The translations under genes and the position numbers were made by a program. The notes beneath the pieces are model-generated. The model worked only from the letters and a program-made list of their open reading frames with translations, was not told the origin of the DNA and did no database searches. A stretch of DNA of 52,500 nucleotides from contig CM022677.1 in assembly GCA_012295275.1 (NCBI GenBank), positions 5,841,066-5,893,565 on the forward strand, in the 5' to 3' direction. This document shows positions 1 to 14,305 of this stretch, one piece after another (positions within the stretch are counted from its first letter, which is position 1; each line of letters begins with the position of its first letter). The DNA is from Chrysomallon squamiferum (taxonomy: Eukaryota > Mollusca > Gastropoda > Neomphalida > Peltospiridae).

Positions 1-649
1 AACAAGATGATAACGAGGTTTCTACGTAAGTTGATAATCTAGTGAAAATATTTCACGTACTTCAAAAATGTATTTTAATGTTTATTCAGTATATGCAGTT
101 TTAATTAGATAGTCTTTCAATACTTTTGACATACTTAAAACAAATTCAGCTCAGACATTCATTTTACTCTTTCTATCGCCTTAACATCAACTGCATCTTG
201 GTTTGGAAATCTTTTCAAAAACTATCTTTTAATTTATTGTTTTCAATAATTGTAGTAATATACCAGAGTAAAATATTTCAGTTTTTAACAGTGATATTGA
301 AAATGTTTAATTGTGCACACATGAATATAAGCAGCATTGAATCATTAACATCCAATATCGCGTCTGATGTCTTTCTGTTATAGTGCCTTGTTTGTGAATT
401 CAATAATAATAATAATAATAATAATAACAATAGTAATACAATAAATAAATAAACTAAATTCTGACCATTCTGATTATAAAACAGTTTTATAAATTTCTCA
501 GCATTGTTATATTCAGCTGTTAAATCTCAGTAGTGCACTTTTTAAAACCTTTCACTTCTGTGAAACAGCCATTTGTGTGATGTACGTAAAAACAAGAAAA
601 AACAGAAATGTATTACTTCATTGACAGTTTATGCTTTTATTATTATTAC

Positions 650-701
<52 letters not shown>

Positions 702-765
702 TTATTACACATTTTTTTCACTTTCAAAGGTAATTACTATTTTAACTATTTTTTAGCACAATATG

Positions 766-796
<31 letters not shown>

Positions 797-1540
797 TGTT
801 TTTCACTTTCAAATTGCAGTGTGTTTTTCTTGAACAATACAGGAAATTTACTTTATCTAATGAAGAAAACAAAAGTAATATACATTTATAAAATATATTT
901 ATTATGTTAATTGAATTACAATACACTCTATAATAATAACTGTTATTTTAAAATATTAGCAGCTTAATGGACTTTTACTATCAAGGGTTACTTACTTAGG
1001 TATCATCCCATTTGTTACACATCCATTTGTCACAGACCTTGTAACAAAACAGTTCATAATCGAGTGAATTGGTAAATCAGATGCAGTTGATCCGTATTAC
1101 AATTTAACAGAATTTTAAAAAACCCAACAACTTTAAACAAAGCAGTTTAAAGTGGTTTAAGTTGTTTTGGAAAGTTATTTAATTCCCCACGTCATTAATC
1201 CCAACCAAAACAACAGCTTAATAAAACTCTACTATCACGTGACTTGCACAAGCAACCGCAACAAGTATTTTGTTAAACTGATTTCCTCTTTCTAAAAGTG
1301 AAAACAAAAATATCTTGTGACAATCGCAGAGAAAATTTACTGTGGCACAAAAAGTACATAAAGTACATATACAGGTCTCAGGTATATACAAATTAGGATT
1401 TTCTTTCTTTCTTTCTGGCTATTATTATTATTATTATTATTGTTATCACATTTGCTAATTTCTTTCTATTTGGTTATTCTATATCATCTTTGTATTTAGT
1501 AACTGAATAAAATGAAAAGTTAATATTATACACACCGGCT
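1..1540. other. AT-rich stretch without a recognisable gene
   Basis: No open frame here looks like a protein: the small frames are short, low in complexity and dominated by Ile, Phe and Leu from AT-rich DNA. The stretch holds short AAT/ATT runs (about 402-428 and 1421-1441), the larger ATT and TA runs listed separately, and a CACGTGAC motif near 1237. No gene is supported. Confidence 0.6.
640..793. repeat. ATT microsatellite followed by a TA microsatellite
   Basis: An ATT triplet run occupies about 643-692 and runs into a short TA run. A second TA run lies at about 763-788, followed by a short CA tract. Frames read through it give poly-Ile and Tyr-Ile repeats, which are artefacts of the microsatellite. 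Confidence 0.9.
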
Positions 1541-4010
<2,470 letters not shown>

Positions 4011-4046
4011 CAATATTTCAAGAGGAACAAACTAATAAGACGCCAT

Positions 4047-4246
4047 GTAAGTAAGAGCTTGTATAAATGGTTAAAACAACAAAGTGACAGTCTGAGCCAG
4101 GACGTGACAAACAAGAAAATACACTCATGTACAGCAGTTATCAGATCTCTGTAAGTAACAGCTTGTATAAAACAAAGTGAGAGTCTGAGCCATCACGTGA
4201 CAAACAAGAAAATACAGGCATGTACAGCAGTTATCAGATACCTGTA
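4047..4246. repeat. Two-copy tandem duplication, 104-bp period
   Basis: The block starting at 4047 recurs at 4151 with a small internal deletion and a few substitutions. Both copies carry a CGTGAC motif (CACGTGAC in the second). It directly precedes the 45-bp minisatellite. Confidence 0.8.
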
Positions 4247-4539
4247 AGCAGTGAACTGAGCAGAGAATTGTGTATCACGTAGAAGACAGATGAGAATATA
4301 TTTCACTATGTTCAACAGTGCAGTTAGAAGAATACCTCTCACACAAGACATGACCGCTGTGTGACAAATACTGCAGTGATTCAGAATGCCTGGCTCCAGA
4401 AAGACAGAAAGATAAAGAAAGAAAGAGACAGCAGAGAGAACAAAATAATGAATTTAGCAGAAAAGCAAAGAGGAAAAAGAAGAAAAGATGACAGAGAGGA
4501 AACAAAAGGAAAGACTGAAAAAATACAACAGAACCACAC

Positions 4540-5840
4540 ACCAAGTAAAACATGGACAAGTAAGGTAGATGTGTTAAACTAATAAAACAATTACTTATAG
4601 ACAAGTAAGGTAGATGTATTAAACTAATAAAACTATTACTTATAGACAAGTAAGGTAGATGTGTTAAGCTAATAAAACAATTACTTATAGACAAGTAAGG
4701 TAGATGTGTTCAGCTAATAAAACAATTACTTATAGACAAGTAAGGTAGATGTGTTCAGCTAATAAAACAATTACTTATAGACAAGTAAGGTATTAAGCTA
4801 ATAAAACAATTACTTATGGACAAGTAAGGTAGATGTGTTCAGCTAATAAAACAATTACTTATAGACAAGTAAAAAACTAATAAAACAATTACTTATAGAC
4901 AAGTAAGGTATTAAGCTAATAAAACAATTACTTATGGACAAGTAATAAAAAACTAATTTACTTATAGACAAGTAAGGTAGATGTGTTAAACTAATAAAAC
5001 AATTACTTATGGACAAGTAAGGTATTAAGCTAATAAAACAATTACTTATGGACAAGTAAGGTAGATGTATTAAGCTAATAAAACAATTACTTATGGACAA
5101 GTAAGGTAGATGTGTTAAGCTAATAAAACAATTACTTATGGACAAGTAAGGTATTAAGCTAATAAAACAATTACTTATGGACAAGTAAGGTATTAAGCTA
5201 ATAAAACAATTACTTATAGACAAGTAATAAAAATAAAACAATTACTTATAGACAAGTAAGGTAGATGTGTTAAGCTAATAAAACAATTACTTATGGACAA
5301 GTAAGGTATTGTATTAATAAAACAATTAATAAAAAGGTAATTAAACTTATAAAACAAGTAAGGTATATTAAGCTAATAAAACAATTACTTATAGACAAGT
5401 AAGGTAGATGTGTTAAACTAATAAAACAATTACTTATAGACAAGTAAGGTAGATGTATTAAACTAATAAAACAATTACTTATAGACAAGTAAGGTAGATG
5501 TATTAAGCTAATAAAACAATTACTTATGGACAAGTAAGGTAGATGTATTAAACTAATAAAACAATTACTTATAGACAAGTAAGGTAGATGTAAAACAATA
5601 AAACAATTACTTATGGACAAGTAAGGTAGATGTATTAAACTAATAAAACAATTACTTATAGACAAGTAAGGTAGATGTAACTAATAAAACAATTACTTAT
5701 AGACAAGTAAGGTATTAATGTATTAAAACTAATAAAAAACAATTACTTATGGACAAGTAAGGTAGATGTATTAAACTAATAAAACAATTACTTATGGACA
5801 AGTAAGGCAGATGTGGCTAATAAAAACAAGTAAGGCTTGT
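4540..5840. repeat. Minisatellite, mainly 45-bp and 39-bp units, about 29 copies
   Basis: Units share a core with the arms TTACTT and AAGTAA separated by six bases (ATAGAC or ATGGAC), so each unit can fold into a small hairpin. The commonest unit is 45 bp and a frequent variant is 39 bp; both are multiples of three. Shorter broken units occur near 4863, 4937 and 5230-5360. Because unit lengths are codon multiples, the minus strand stays open over long stretches and reads a 15-residue Ser-Ile-Ser-Asn-Cys type repeat. The array is interrupted by stops and has no flanking exon signal, so coding is not supported. Confidence 0.95.
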
Positions 5841-6394
5841 ACAGAATAAGAATAATCAACTGTTTTAAGACATTAGAAAGGTTGCCACATCCTGGCTCAT
5901 ACTTAACTTTTAAAAACTAAAATTAACATAAACTGTAATTTCCTGCTGAATGGTATGTGATCTTCTGAAACAGACTGGGTAAACAACTACAGGATACATT
6001 TTATAAAGCACGTTACTTTCTATGAGAGCAGAGTTTTGGAATTAATAGTATGGTAAAAAAAAGTGATGTCCAAATTTTGTCACTTCCTGGTGTATTTTAC
6101 TTTTAAATTACAGGTAAAATATTACGTCAGACAAAAACAGATATGAATTACTTATAGCAGCATGTTCATTGTCTCTATGAAAGGTCAAACATCAATCTAT
6201 GAAGAGAGATTTTTAGTGACTAAAGAGTGAACATGTCACCTCCTGGCTGAAATTCTTACCATGGAATAATTATTATTATTGTTGTTGTTGTTGTATTCAG
6301 TAATTCACTTATTTAATGATTGATTGTTTGATTGATTTTAATTCTTTATTATCACTGTATTAAATAAATGAATGAAATAACACTTGGTCACTGC
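5840..6394. other. Unique spacer, nothing recognised
   Basis: Single-copy AT-rich sequence between the minisatellite and the second copy of the duplicated segment. It has a short GTT run near 6283. No gene, exon or mobile element was recognised. Confidence 0.5.
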
Positions 6395-8698
<2,304 letters not shown>

Positions 8699-8700
<2 letters not shown>

Positions 8701-8998
8701 GGCAATACAAATTTGTATAGAAACAAAAATTACACTTTAATACAATATTTGCATAAATACAATAAATAATACAACATGGTAATACAGTATTTGTATACAA
8801 ACAAAAACTATACCAAACATTAATGCAATATTTGAATATATACAATATACTTTACAAAATGGCAATGCAACATTTGTAAAGAAACAAAAATACCAACATA
8901 CATTATTAATACAGTACTTGAATAGACACAATAGACTCTACCATATGGTAATTCGTATTTGTATAGAAACAAAAACTAAACCATACAGTAACACAATA
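8699..8998. repeat. Degenerate tandem repeat, about 85-bp period, about 4 copies
   Basis: Copies begin near 8699, 8775, 8858 and 8944, each opening with ATGGTAAT or ATGGCAAT and followed by a TTTGTATAGAAACAAAAA-like block. A related piece lies at about 3895-4010 in the other duplicated segment. The short Cys/Phe-rich minus-strand frame across it is not credible. Confidence 0.7.
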
Positions 8999-9551
8999 GA
9001 AACAATTTACAGTATCTAGATACACACAGACTACACAGAATTATAGTTACACAAATCTACACTGCATTTAATTCATCACAATGCATTGGCTTATATATTT
9101 TATTTTGAAAATGTTATCTAGCTCAATAATTATACTTTTCAGTTGAAAGGTTAAAACTGTACATAATACTTAACACACAATTACTTACACTGACACAACA
9201 CTACAGTAAACATAAACACAAATGAAGCAGTTCAAAATAAAACTATATCAGGTAGAACTGTTTCAGGATGAAGTAGAAAATTAAGATCAGCTTTGTACCA
9301 CAGAAATTAGAAATTTATATTTATTATGAACTTTAATTTCATACTAAAATATTATTTTTGAGTAATTTTAAAATATTCTAACCAGGTATTCTTCCAATTA
9401 CAAGTGACAGTCTGTATAGGTTGAAATGTTTAGGTATTTTTTTATATTTTTTATATCAAATTGTATTTATCTCTTACTATTTTCAAAACCATGATCCAGT
9501 AAATAAAAAAGTTTCCTGTTTGATAAGAGGAAAACTGCAACTCTTAGTTTT
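8999..9551. other. 3' flank of the STAND-ankyrin gene
   Basis: This AT-rich stretch lies immediately 3' of the last recognisable ankyrin codons of the minus-strand gene. It probably holds the 3' UTR. No other coding sequence is recognised. Confidence 0.5.
9320..9325 (-). promoter_or_regulatory. Candidate polyadenylation signal (AATAAA)
   Basis: An AATAAA hexamer on the minus strand, about 227 bases beyond the last ankyrin-frame stop at 9552. Such hexamers are frequent by chance in DNA this AT-rich, so it is only a positional candidate. Confidence 0.25.
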
Positions 9552-9791
9552 TCAAAAGCAGTTTCTAATGTTTACATCTACACCTTTTTCACTCAGTGCT
9601 GTCACAATTTCTGTATTTTCGTGTTCAGCTGCTAGGTGTAAAACAGAATTTTCATCATTGTCTGTTAAATTAGGATCAGCTCCATGTTCCAGTAAATACA
9701 AAACTACTTTGTTCAAATATTCATGTCCTACAAAATATAAAACTACTTTGCAAGGTTCGTACTTAACAGCTGAAAAAAGAGGAGTTTCACC
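9552..9791 (-). pseudogene. Decayed ankyrin tail beyond an internal stop
   Basis: This continues the ankyrin frame directly after the TGA at 9792-9794. The frame reads about 79 residues of clear ankyrin sequence (Gly-Glu-Thr-Pro-Leu-Phe, then Leu-Glu-His-Gly-Ala-Asp-Pro-Asn, then Ser-Val-Leu-His-Leu-Ala-Ala) to a TGA at 9552-9554. It is about two ankyrin repeats. It could be translated only if both the upstream stop and the upstream frameshift were bypassed. The last few residues leave the ankyrin consensus, so this may be the ancestral C-terminus. It looks like the recently lost 3' end of the gene. Confidence 0.75.
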
Positions 9792-10502
9792 TCAGCTATT
9801 CTTAATATTTACATCAAAACCTCGTACCACAGAGTGCCTAATTAAAATAGGATCAGCTCCATGTTGCAATAAATAGAAAACTACTTGAAATTTTTCATTG
9901 TACAGAAACTTATCACGTTCATCGTAAGTAACAGCTGAAAAAAGTGGAGTTTCACCTTTGATGTTTTTAATATTTACATCAAAACCTATTTCAATCAGTT
10001 TTGCCACAACTTTTATTTTTCCATATTTAGCCGCTAGGTGTAAAACAGAATTGTGATCATTGTCTGTTACATTAGGATCAGCTCCGTGTTGCAGTAAATA
10101 CAAAATTATTTTACACTGTTCATACTTCAGAGATGGGTTAAGGTAAGGCCAACTAAGTGCTGTTAAAATAGCAGTTTCACCTCGACTGTTTTTAATGTTT
10201 ACATCTGCACCTTTTTTAATCAGTGCTGCCACAATATCCATAGATGCATATCTAGCTGCTAAGTGTAAAACAGAATTTTTATCATTGTCTTTTACATTAG
10301 GATCAGCTCCATGTTCCAGTAAATAAAAAGCTACTTTGTTGAAACGATCAAACTCAGTTAAACACCAAGCTGCTTGGGTATCTTCCCAATGAACAGCTCT
10401 AAAAAGAGGAGTTTCACCTTTGATGTTTTTAATGTTTACATCAAAACCTTTTTCAATCAGTAATGACACAACTTCTATATATCCATGTTCAGCTGCTAGG
10501 TG
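9792..10502 (-). pseudogene. Out-of-frame ankyrin tail after a 1-nt deletion
   Basis: About 236 codons of well-formed ankyrin repeats continue the array in a different frame from the main ankyrin reading frame. The join is at an Asn-Ser-Val-Leu-His-Leu motif repeated throughout the array: elsewhere the plus strand reads GGTGTAAAAC at this point, here GGTGAAAAC, so one base is missing at 10502/10503. Near the other end the stretch between Gly-Ala-Asp-Pro and Gly-Phe-Asp-Val-Asn is about 20 codons shorter than in sister units. It then ends in TGA at 9792-9794 where sister units have the Arg codon CGA, a C-to-T nonsense change. Three lesions within about 0.7 kb indicate decay of the 3' end of the gene, unless the 1-nt gap is an assembly error. 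Confidence 0.8.
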
Positions 10503-13500
10503 AAAACAGAATTGTTATCATTGTCTGTTACATTAGGATCAGCTCCGTGTTGCAGTAAATACACAACTACTTTGCTTATTCTATTCCTAGTAGATCTCTC
10601 TATATTTCCGTAAGCAAGAGCTACGGAAAGAGGAGTTTGACCTTGGCTGTTTTTAATGTTTACATCAACACCTCTGTCAACCAGTTCTGTCACAATGTCA
10701 ATAAATCCACATTTAGCTGCTAGGTGTAAAACAGAATTATTATCATTGTCTCTTAGATTAGGATCAGCTCCGTGTTCCAGTAAATAAAAACACAATCTGT
10801 TCATATGCTCCTGTCCTGTTTCTGATAGATAGAAAAAGCATGTCTTCGTTTCATATTCAAGAGCTCTAAAAAGAGGAGTTTCACCTCGGCTGTTTGTAAT
10901 GTTTACATCAGCATCTTTTTCAATCAGTACTGTCACAAGTTCTATATTTCGTTCTCCGGCTGCTACATGCAAAAGAGAATTCCCATCTATGTCTATTACA
11001 TTAGGATCAGCTCCATGTTCAAGTAAATAAAAAACTACTTTGTTCTCTTTATACGTAACAGCTTTAAAAAGAGGAGTTTCACCTCGGCTGTTTGTAATGT
11101 TTACATCAAAATCTTTTTCAATCAGTACTGTCACAAGTTCTATATTTCGTTGTCCGGCTGCTACATGCAAAAGATAATTCCCATCTATGTCTTTTACATT
11201 AGGATCAGCTCCATGTTCCAGTAAATAAAAAACTACTTTGTTCTGTTTATTCTCAACAGCTCTAAAAAGAGGAGTTTCACCTCGGCTGTTTGTAATGTTT
11301 ACATCAAAATCTTTTTCAATCAGTACTGTCACAATTTCTATATTTCCTTCTCCGGCTGCTACATGCAAAAGATAATTCCCATCTATGTCTATTACATTAG
11401 GATCAGCTCCATGGTCCAGTAAATACAAATCTACTGTGTTCTGTTTATTCTCAACAGCTCTAAAAAGAGGAGTTTTACCTCTAGTGTTTTTAACATTCAC
11501 ATCAACACCTGTTTCAATCAGTTCTTTCACAATTTTTATGTTTCCATGTTTAGCTGCTAGGTGTAAAACAGAATTGTTATTATTGTCTGTTAAATTAGGA
11601 TCAGCTCCATGTTCCAGTAAGTAAAAAGCTTTTTCGTTCCAACAATTAGATCCTCCTTGTTTTAGTACTGTTACCTCTACATCATTATCAACAGCACTGA
11701 AAAGAGGAGTTTCACCTTGGATATTCTTAATATTTATATCAGCATCTTTTTCTATCAGTTTTTTCACAATTTCTATATCTCCATGTTTAGCTGCTTCATG
11801 TAAAACAGAATTGTTATCATTGTCTGTTAAATTAGGATCAGCTCCACACTCCAGTAAATACAAAGCTACTTTGGTTTGTTTATGCTTAACACCTGTAAAA
11901 AGAGGAGTTTCACCTTGGCTGTTTTTAATATTTATATCAATACCTTTTTCAATCAGTGCTCTCACAATTTCAATATATCCGTCTTTAGCTGCTATGTGTA
12001 AAACAGAATTTTTATCATTGATTGTTATATTATAATCAGCTCCATGATCCAGTAAATATAAAGCTACACTACATTTTACACTATCTAGAGATGAATAATG
12101 CCCATGGTCAGTAAGAGCTGTAACAAGGGGAGTTTCACCTCGACTGTCTTTAATGTTTACATCAGCATCTTTGTCAATCAGTGCTGTCACAATTTCTGGA
12201 CTTCCATGTTTAGCTGCTTGGTGTAAAACAGAATTGTTATCATTGTCTGTTAATTTAGGATCAGCTCCATGTTGCAGTAAATACACAGCTACTTTACATT
12301 TTTCATCCGTCACAAATGTCTCAAAACGACAGAAAGGTAAAATCCTATCGAAATATTTACATTTAACAACTGCAAAAAGAGGAGTTTCACCTCGGATGTT
12401 TTTAACGTTTACATTAGCACCTTTTTCAATCAGTGCTGTCACAAGTTTTATATTTCCTTGTTCAGCTGCTAAGTGTAAAACAGAATTGTTATGATTGTCT
12501 GCTGAATTAGGATCAGCTCCATGTTTTAATAAATATAAAGCTATTTCAATTGAGTCATTTTTCAGATGTAGATAACATTTATTGTCCTTTTTACATTTCA
12601 TAGCTGTAATAAGTGGAGTTTCATCTTTATTGTTTTTTATATTTACTTCAGCACCTTTTTCAGTCAGTGCTGTCACAATTTCTATATTTCCATGTTCAGT
12701 TGCTAGGTGTAAAACAGAATTGTTATAAATGTCTGTTAAATTAGGATCAGCTCCACATTCTAGTAAACGTAAAGCTATTTCAGGACTGCTGTTGTATAAG
12801 GACAAATGTAGAGGAGTTTGTCCTTCAGTGTTTTTTACATTTATTTCAGCACCTTTATCTAACAGCTCTTTCACCAGATCTATGTCAATTTTAGATGCTA
12901 TGTGTAAAACTGAATTCTTTTGTTTATCTGTTATGTTAATATCAGCACCATTTTCCAGTAAGAACAAAGCTACTTCCTTTCTGTGTGTCACTGCTTTTAA
13001 AGTTTTATGAAGTGGAGTTTCTCCCTCACTGTTTACTGCATTAACATCAGCATTTCTCTTTATCAGTGATTTTATCATATCTATGTCTCCACGCAGAACT
13101 GAAATGTGGAGCGGTAAATCGGAAGGCAACAGACTAGGTTTAACTTCAAGCGATTCAGTTTTGAGAGGAATGTTGATGTCTATGATCATGAATGCATCAG
13201 GGATGTCTGGTGACATAATTTGCTGTTCAAAGTACTGAATCAATTTCTCATTAACAGGTGCATTCATGTTTAGATCAGCTCCTTTATCAAGAAGACACTG
13301 AACAACATCTACACTGTTAAACATCACTGCTACTTTCAGTACTTCACTTTTCTTCCACTTGTCATTACATCTCTGCTCAATGAGAAAATTCACTGTATCA
13401 ATACATCCCCACATTGCTGCTGCTAAAAGTACTTTATCTTTGTTCTCATCATTTAAACAATCAGGTTTCAGTTTTACTATTTCTTTTATAACACTTGAAG

Positions 13501-14305
13501 TACTCTGACCAGCTGCAACGATAGCAATGTCTTTAGTTTTGTTTATTATATCAATGGTAACCAGTTTCTTAAAAAGATGACTTACATCAACATCTTTAAT
13601 AGTCTTTGCCTTTTCAAAATGCAAATCACATTCCACAATATGCCTGTCATGTAACAGAAATTTTATTTTTCTAAGAAACCTAATCAACAACAGTTTTACA
13701 GCTTTTATCTTGATTTCACTGTTTTCTTCCTCTTTGTTTATCATGTCAGCCAACAGACAGGCAATATTCATGTTACGTGAACAAATAGAAATATGTAACA
13801 AGTCTGAAATTACACACAGTTTTGTTTTCTTTTTATTCTTGAACAATTCTCTAAGTATGATAACATTGTCTGTTTTTGAACCAACAGCTGCACAGAATGC
13901 ATCATGTGTTGGAACAACACCTGATTTTATCATTATCCTCACAATATCTTCATCACCAAAGAAACAAGATAAAATTAAAACTTTGTTTTTCAAATCTGTT
14001 TGTTCCATTTTACACAGATTTGATGTGAAACATTTTGACAATGTTTTTAGTCCATTTACAATGCAACGACTTGTAATAGATGATGTCTCTATAAAATTTT
14101 CATGAGCTTTCAAATACAGTTTTTCTCTGGAGTCAAATTTTGAATAATTGTCAAGAAGACATGAAATACTGCAAAATATTTCATTAGCACTGGAAACATT
14201 TACAAAAGATATATAACCGTATGGATATTTATCATCATCAGAAGTATTTAACCCATAACTTTTTTTATATGGTTTCCTATTTAGTATTTCAGACAACCTA
14301 CCATA
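10496..14305 (-). CDS. Ankyrin-repeat sensor part of the STAND-ankyrin gene (same exon, -1 frame)
   Basis: The frame is open without a break for about 1269 codons and has no ATG at its upstream edge. It opens at 14341, inside the ATPase frame, so it is a continuation of that gene rather than a separate one. The first ~390 residues are a helical region with weak ankyrin-like hairpins (for example near 14010, 13410 and 13300). From about 13120 down, canonical ankyrin repeats run in pairs, alternating an Asn-Ser-Val-Leu-His-Leu-Ala-Ala half with a Gly-Glu-Thr-Pro-Leu-Phe half ending in Leu-Glu-His-Gly-Ala-Asp-Pro-Asn. About 12 pairs (24 repeats) fit before the frame ends at 10496 through a 1-nt deletion. 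Ankyrin arrays bind protein partners; in STAND proteins the C-terminal repeat array is typically the sensor. Long constraint over 3.8 kb argues for recent function. Confidence 0.88.
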   Translation of the reverse strand, partial: YGRLSEILNRKPYKKSYGLNTSDDDKYPYGYISFVNVSSANEIFCSISCLLDNYSKFDSREKLYLKAHENFIETSSITSRCIVNGLKTLSKCFTSNLCKMEQTDLKNKVLILSCFFGDEDIVRIMIKSGVVPTHDAFCAAVGSKTDNVIILRELFKNKKKTKLCVISDLLHISICSRNMNIACLLADMINKEEENSEIKIKAVKLLLIRFLRKIKFLLHDRHIVECDLHFEKAKTIKDVDVSHLFKKLVTIDIINKTKDIAIVAAGQSTSSVIKEIVKLKPDCLNDENKDKVLLAAAMWGCIDTVNFLIEQRCNDKWKKSEVLKVAVMFNSVDVVQCLLDKGADLNMNAPVNEKLIQYFEQQIMSPDIPDAFMIIDINIPLKTESLEVKPSLLPSDLPLHISVLRGDIDMIKSLIKRNADVNAVNSEGETPLHKTLKAVTHRKEVALFLLENGADINITDKQKNSVLHIASKIDIDLVKELLDKGAEINVKNTEGQTPLHLSLYNSSPEIALRLLECGADPNLTDIYNNSVLHLATEHGNIEIVTALTEKGAEVNIKNNKDETPLITAMKCKKDNKCYLHLKNDSIEIALYLLKHGADPNSADNHNNSVLHLAAEQGNIKLVTALIEKGANVNVKNIRGETPLFAVVKCKYFDRILPFCRFETFVTDEKCKVAVYLLQHGADPKLTDNDNNSVLHQAAKHGSPEIVTALIDKDADVNIKDSRGETPLVTALTDHGHYSSLDSVKCSVALYLLDHGADYNITINDKNSVLHIAAKDGYIEIVRALIEKGIDINIKNSQGETPLFTGVKHKQTKVALYLLECGADPNLTDNDNNSVLHEAAKHGDIEIVKKLIEKDADINIKNIQGETPLFSAVDNDVEVTVLKQGGSNCWNEKAFYLLEHGADPNLTDNNNNSVLHLAAKHGNIKIVKELIETGVDVNVKNTRGKTPLFRAVENKQNTVDLYLLDHGADPNVIDIDGNYLLHVAAGEGNIEIVTVLIEKDFDVNITNSRGETPLFRAVENKQNKVVFYLLEHGADPNVKDIDGNYLLHVAAGQRNIELVTVLIEKDFDVNITNSRGETPLFKAVTYKENKVVFYLLEHGADPNVIDIDGNSLLHVAAGERNIELVTVLIEKDADVNITNSRGETPLFRALEYETKTCFFYLSETGQEHMNRLCFYLLEHGADPNLRDNDNNSVLHLAAKCGFIDIVTELVDRGVDVNIKNSQGQTPLSVALAYGNIERSTRNRISKVVVYLLQHGADPNVTDNDNNSVFT
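10880..11475 (-). repeat. Three near-identical 198-bp ankyrin-pair units
   Basis: The CCGGC landmark recurs at 10956, 11154 and 11352, exactly 198 bp (66 codons) apart, and the three units are nearly identical in DNA. They also share changes that other units lack (Leu-Leu-His-Val-Ala-Ala-Gly instead of Val-Leu-His-Leu-Ala-Ala). This is recent duplication or gene conversion within the sensor array. Confidence 0.9.

Noticed and set aside
4275-5665. Three minus-strand frames reading a 15-residue Ser-Ile-Ser-Asn-Cys-Phe repeat
   Set aside because: They follow the 45-bp minisatellite, begin and end at broken units, and have no splice or start context. The repeat length explains the openness.
4540-5840. 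CRISPR-like regular array
   Set aside because: Units are contiguous variants of one sequence without unique spacers, and the genome is eukaryotic; it is a minisatellite.
9421-14105. Several plus-strand open frames of 74-151 codons across the ankyrin region and one at 14321-14593
   Set aside because: They are antisense shadows of the repeated ankyrin coding sequence and repeat with its period; they have no domain of their own.
14281-14299. A short intron (donor GTAGGT at 14299) as explanation of the frame change between ATPase and ankyrin
   Set aside because: The ankyrin frame is already open and conserved-looking from 14341 across this point, so no removed segment is needed; a slip or indel fits better.
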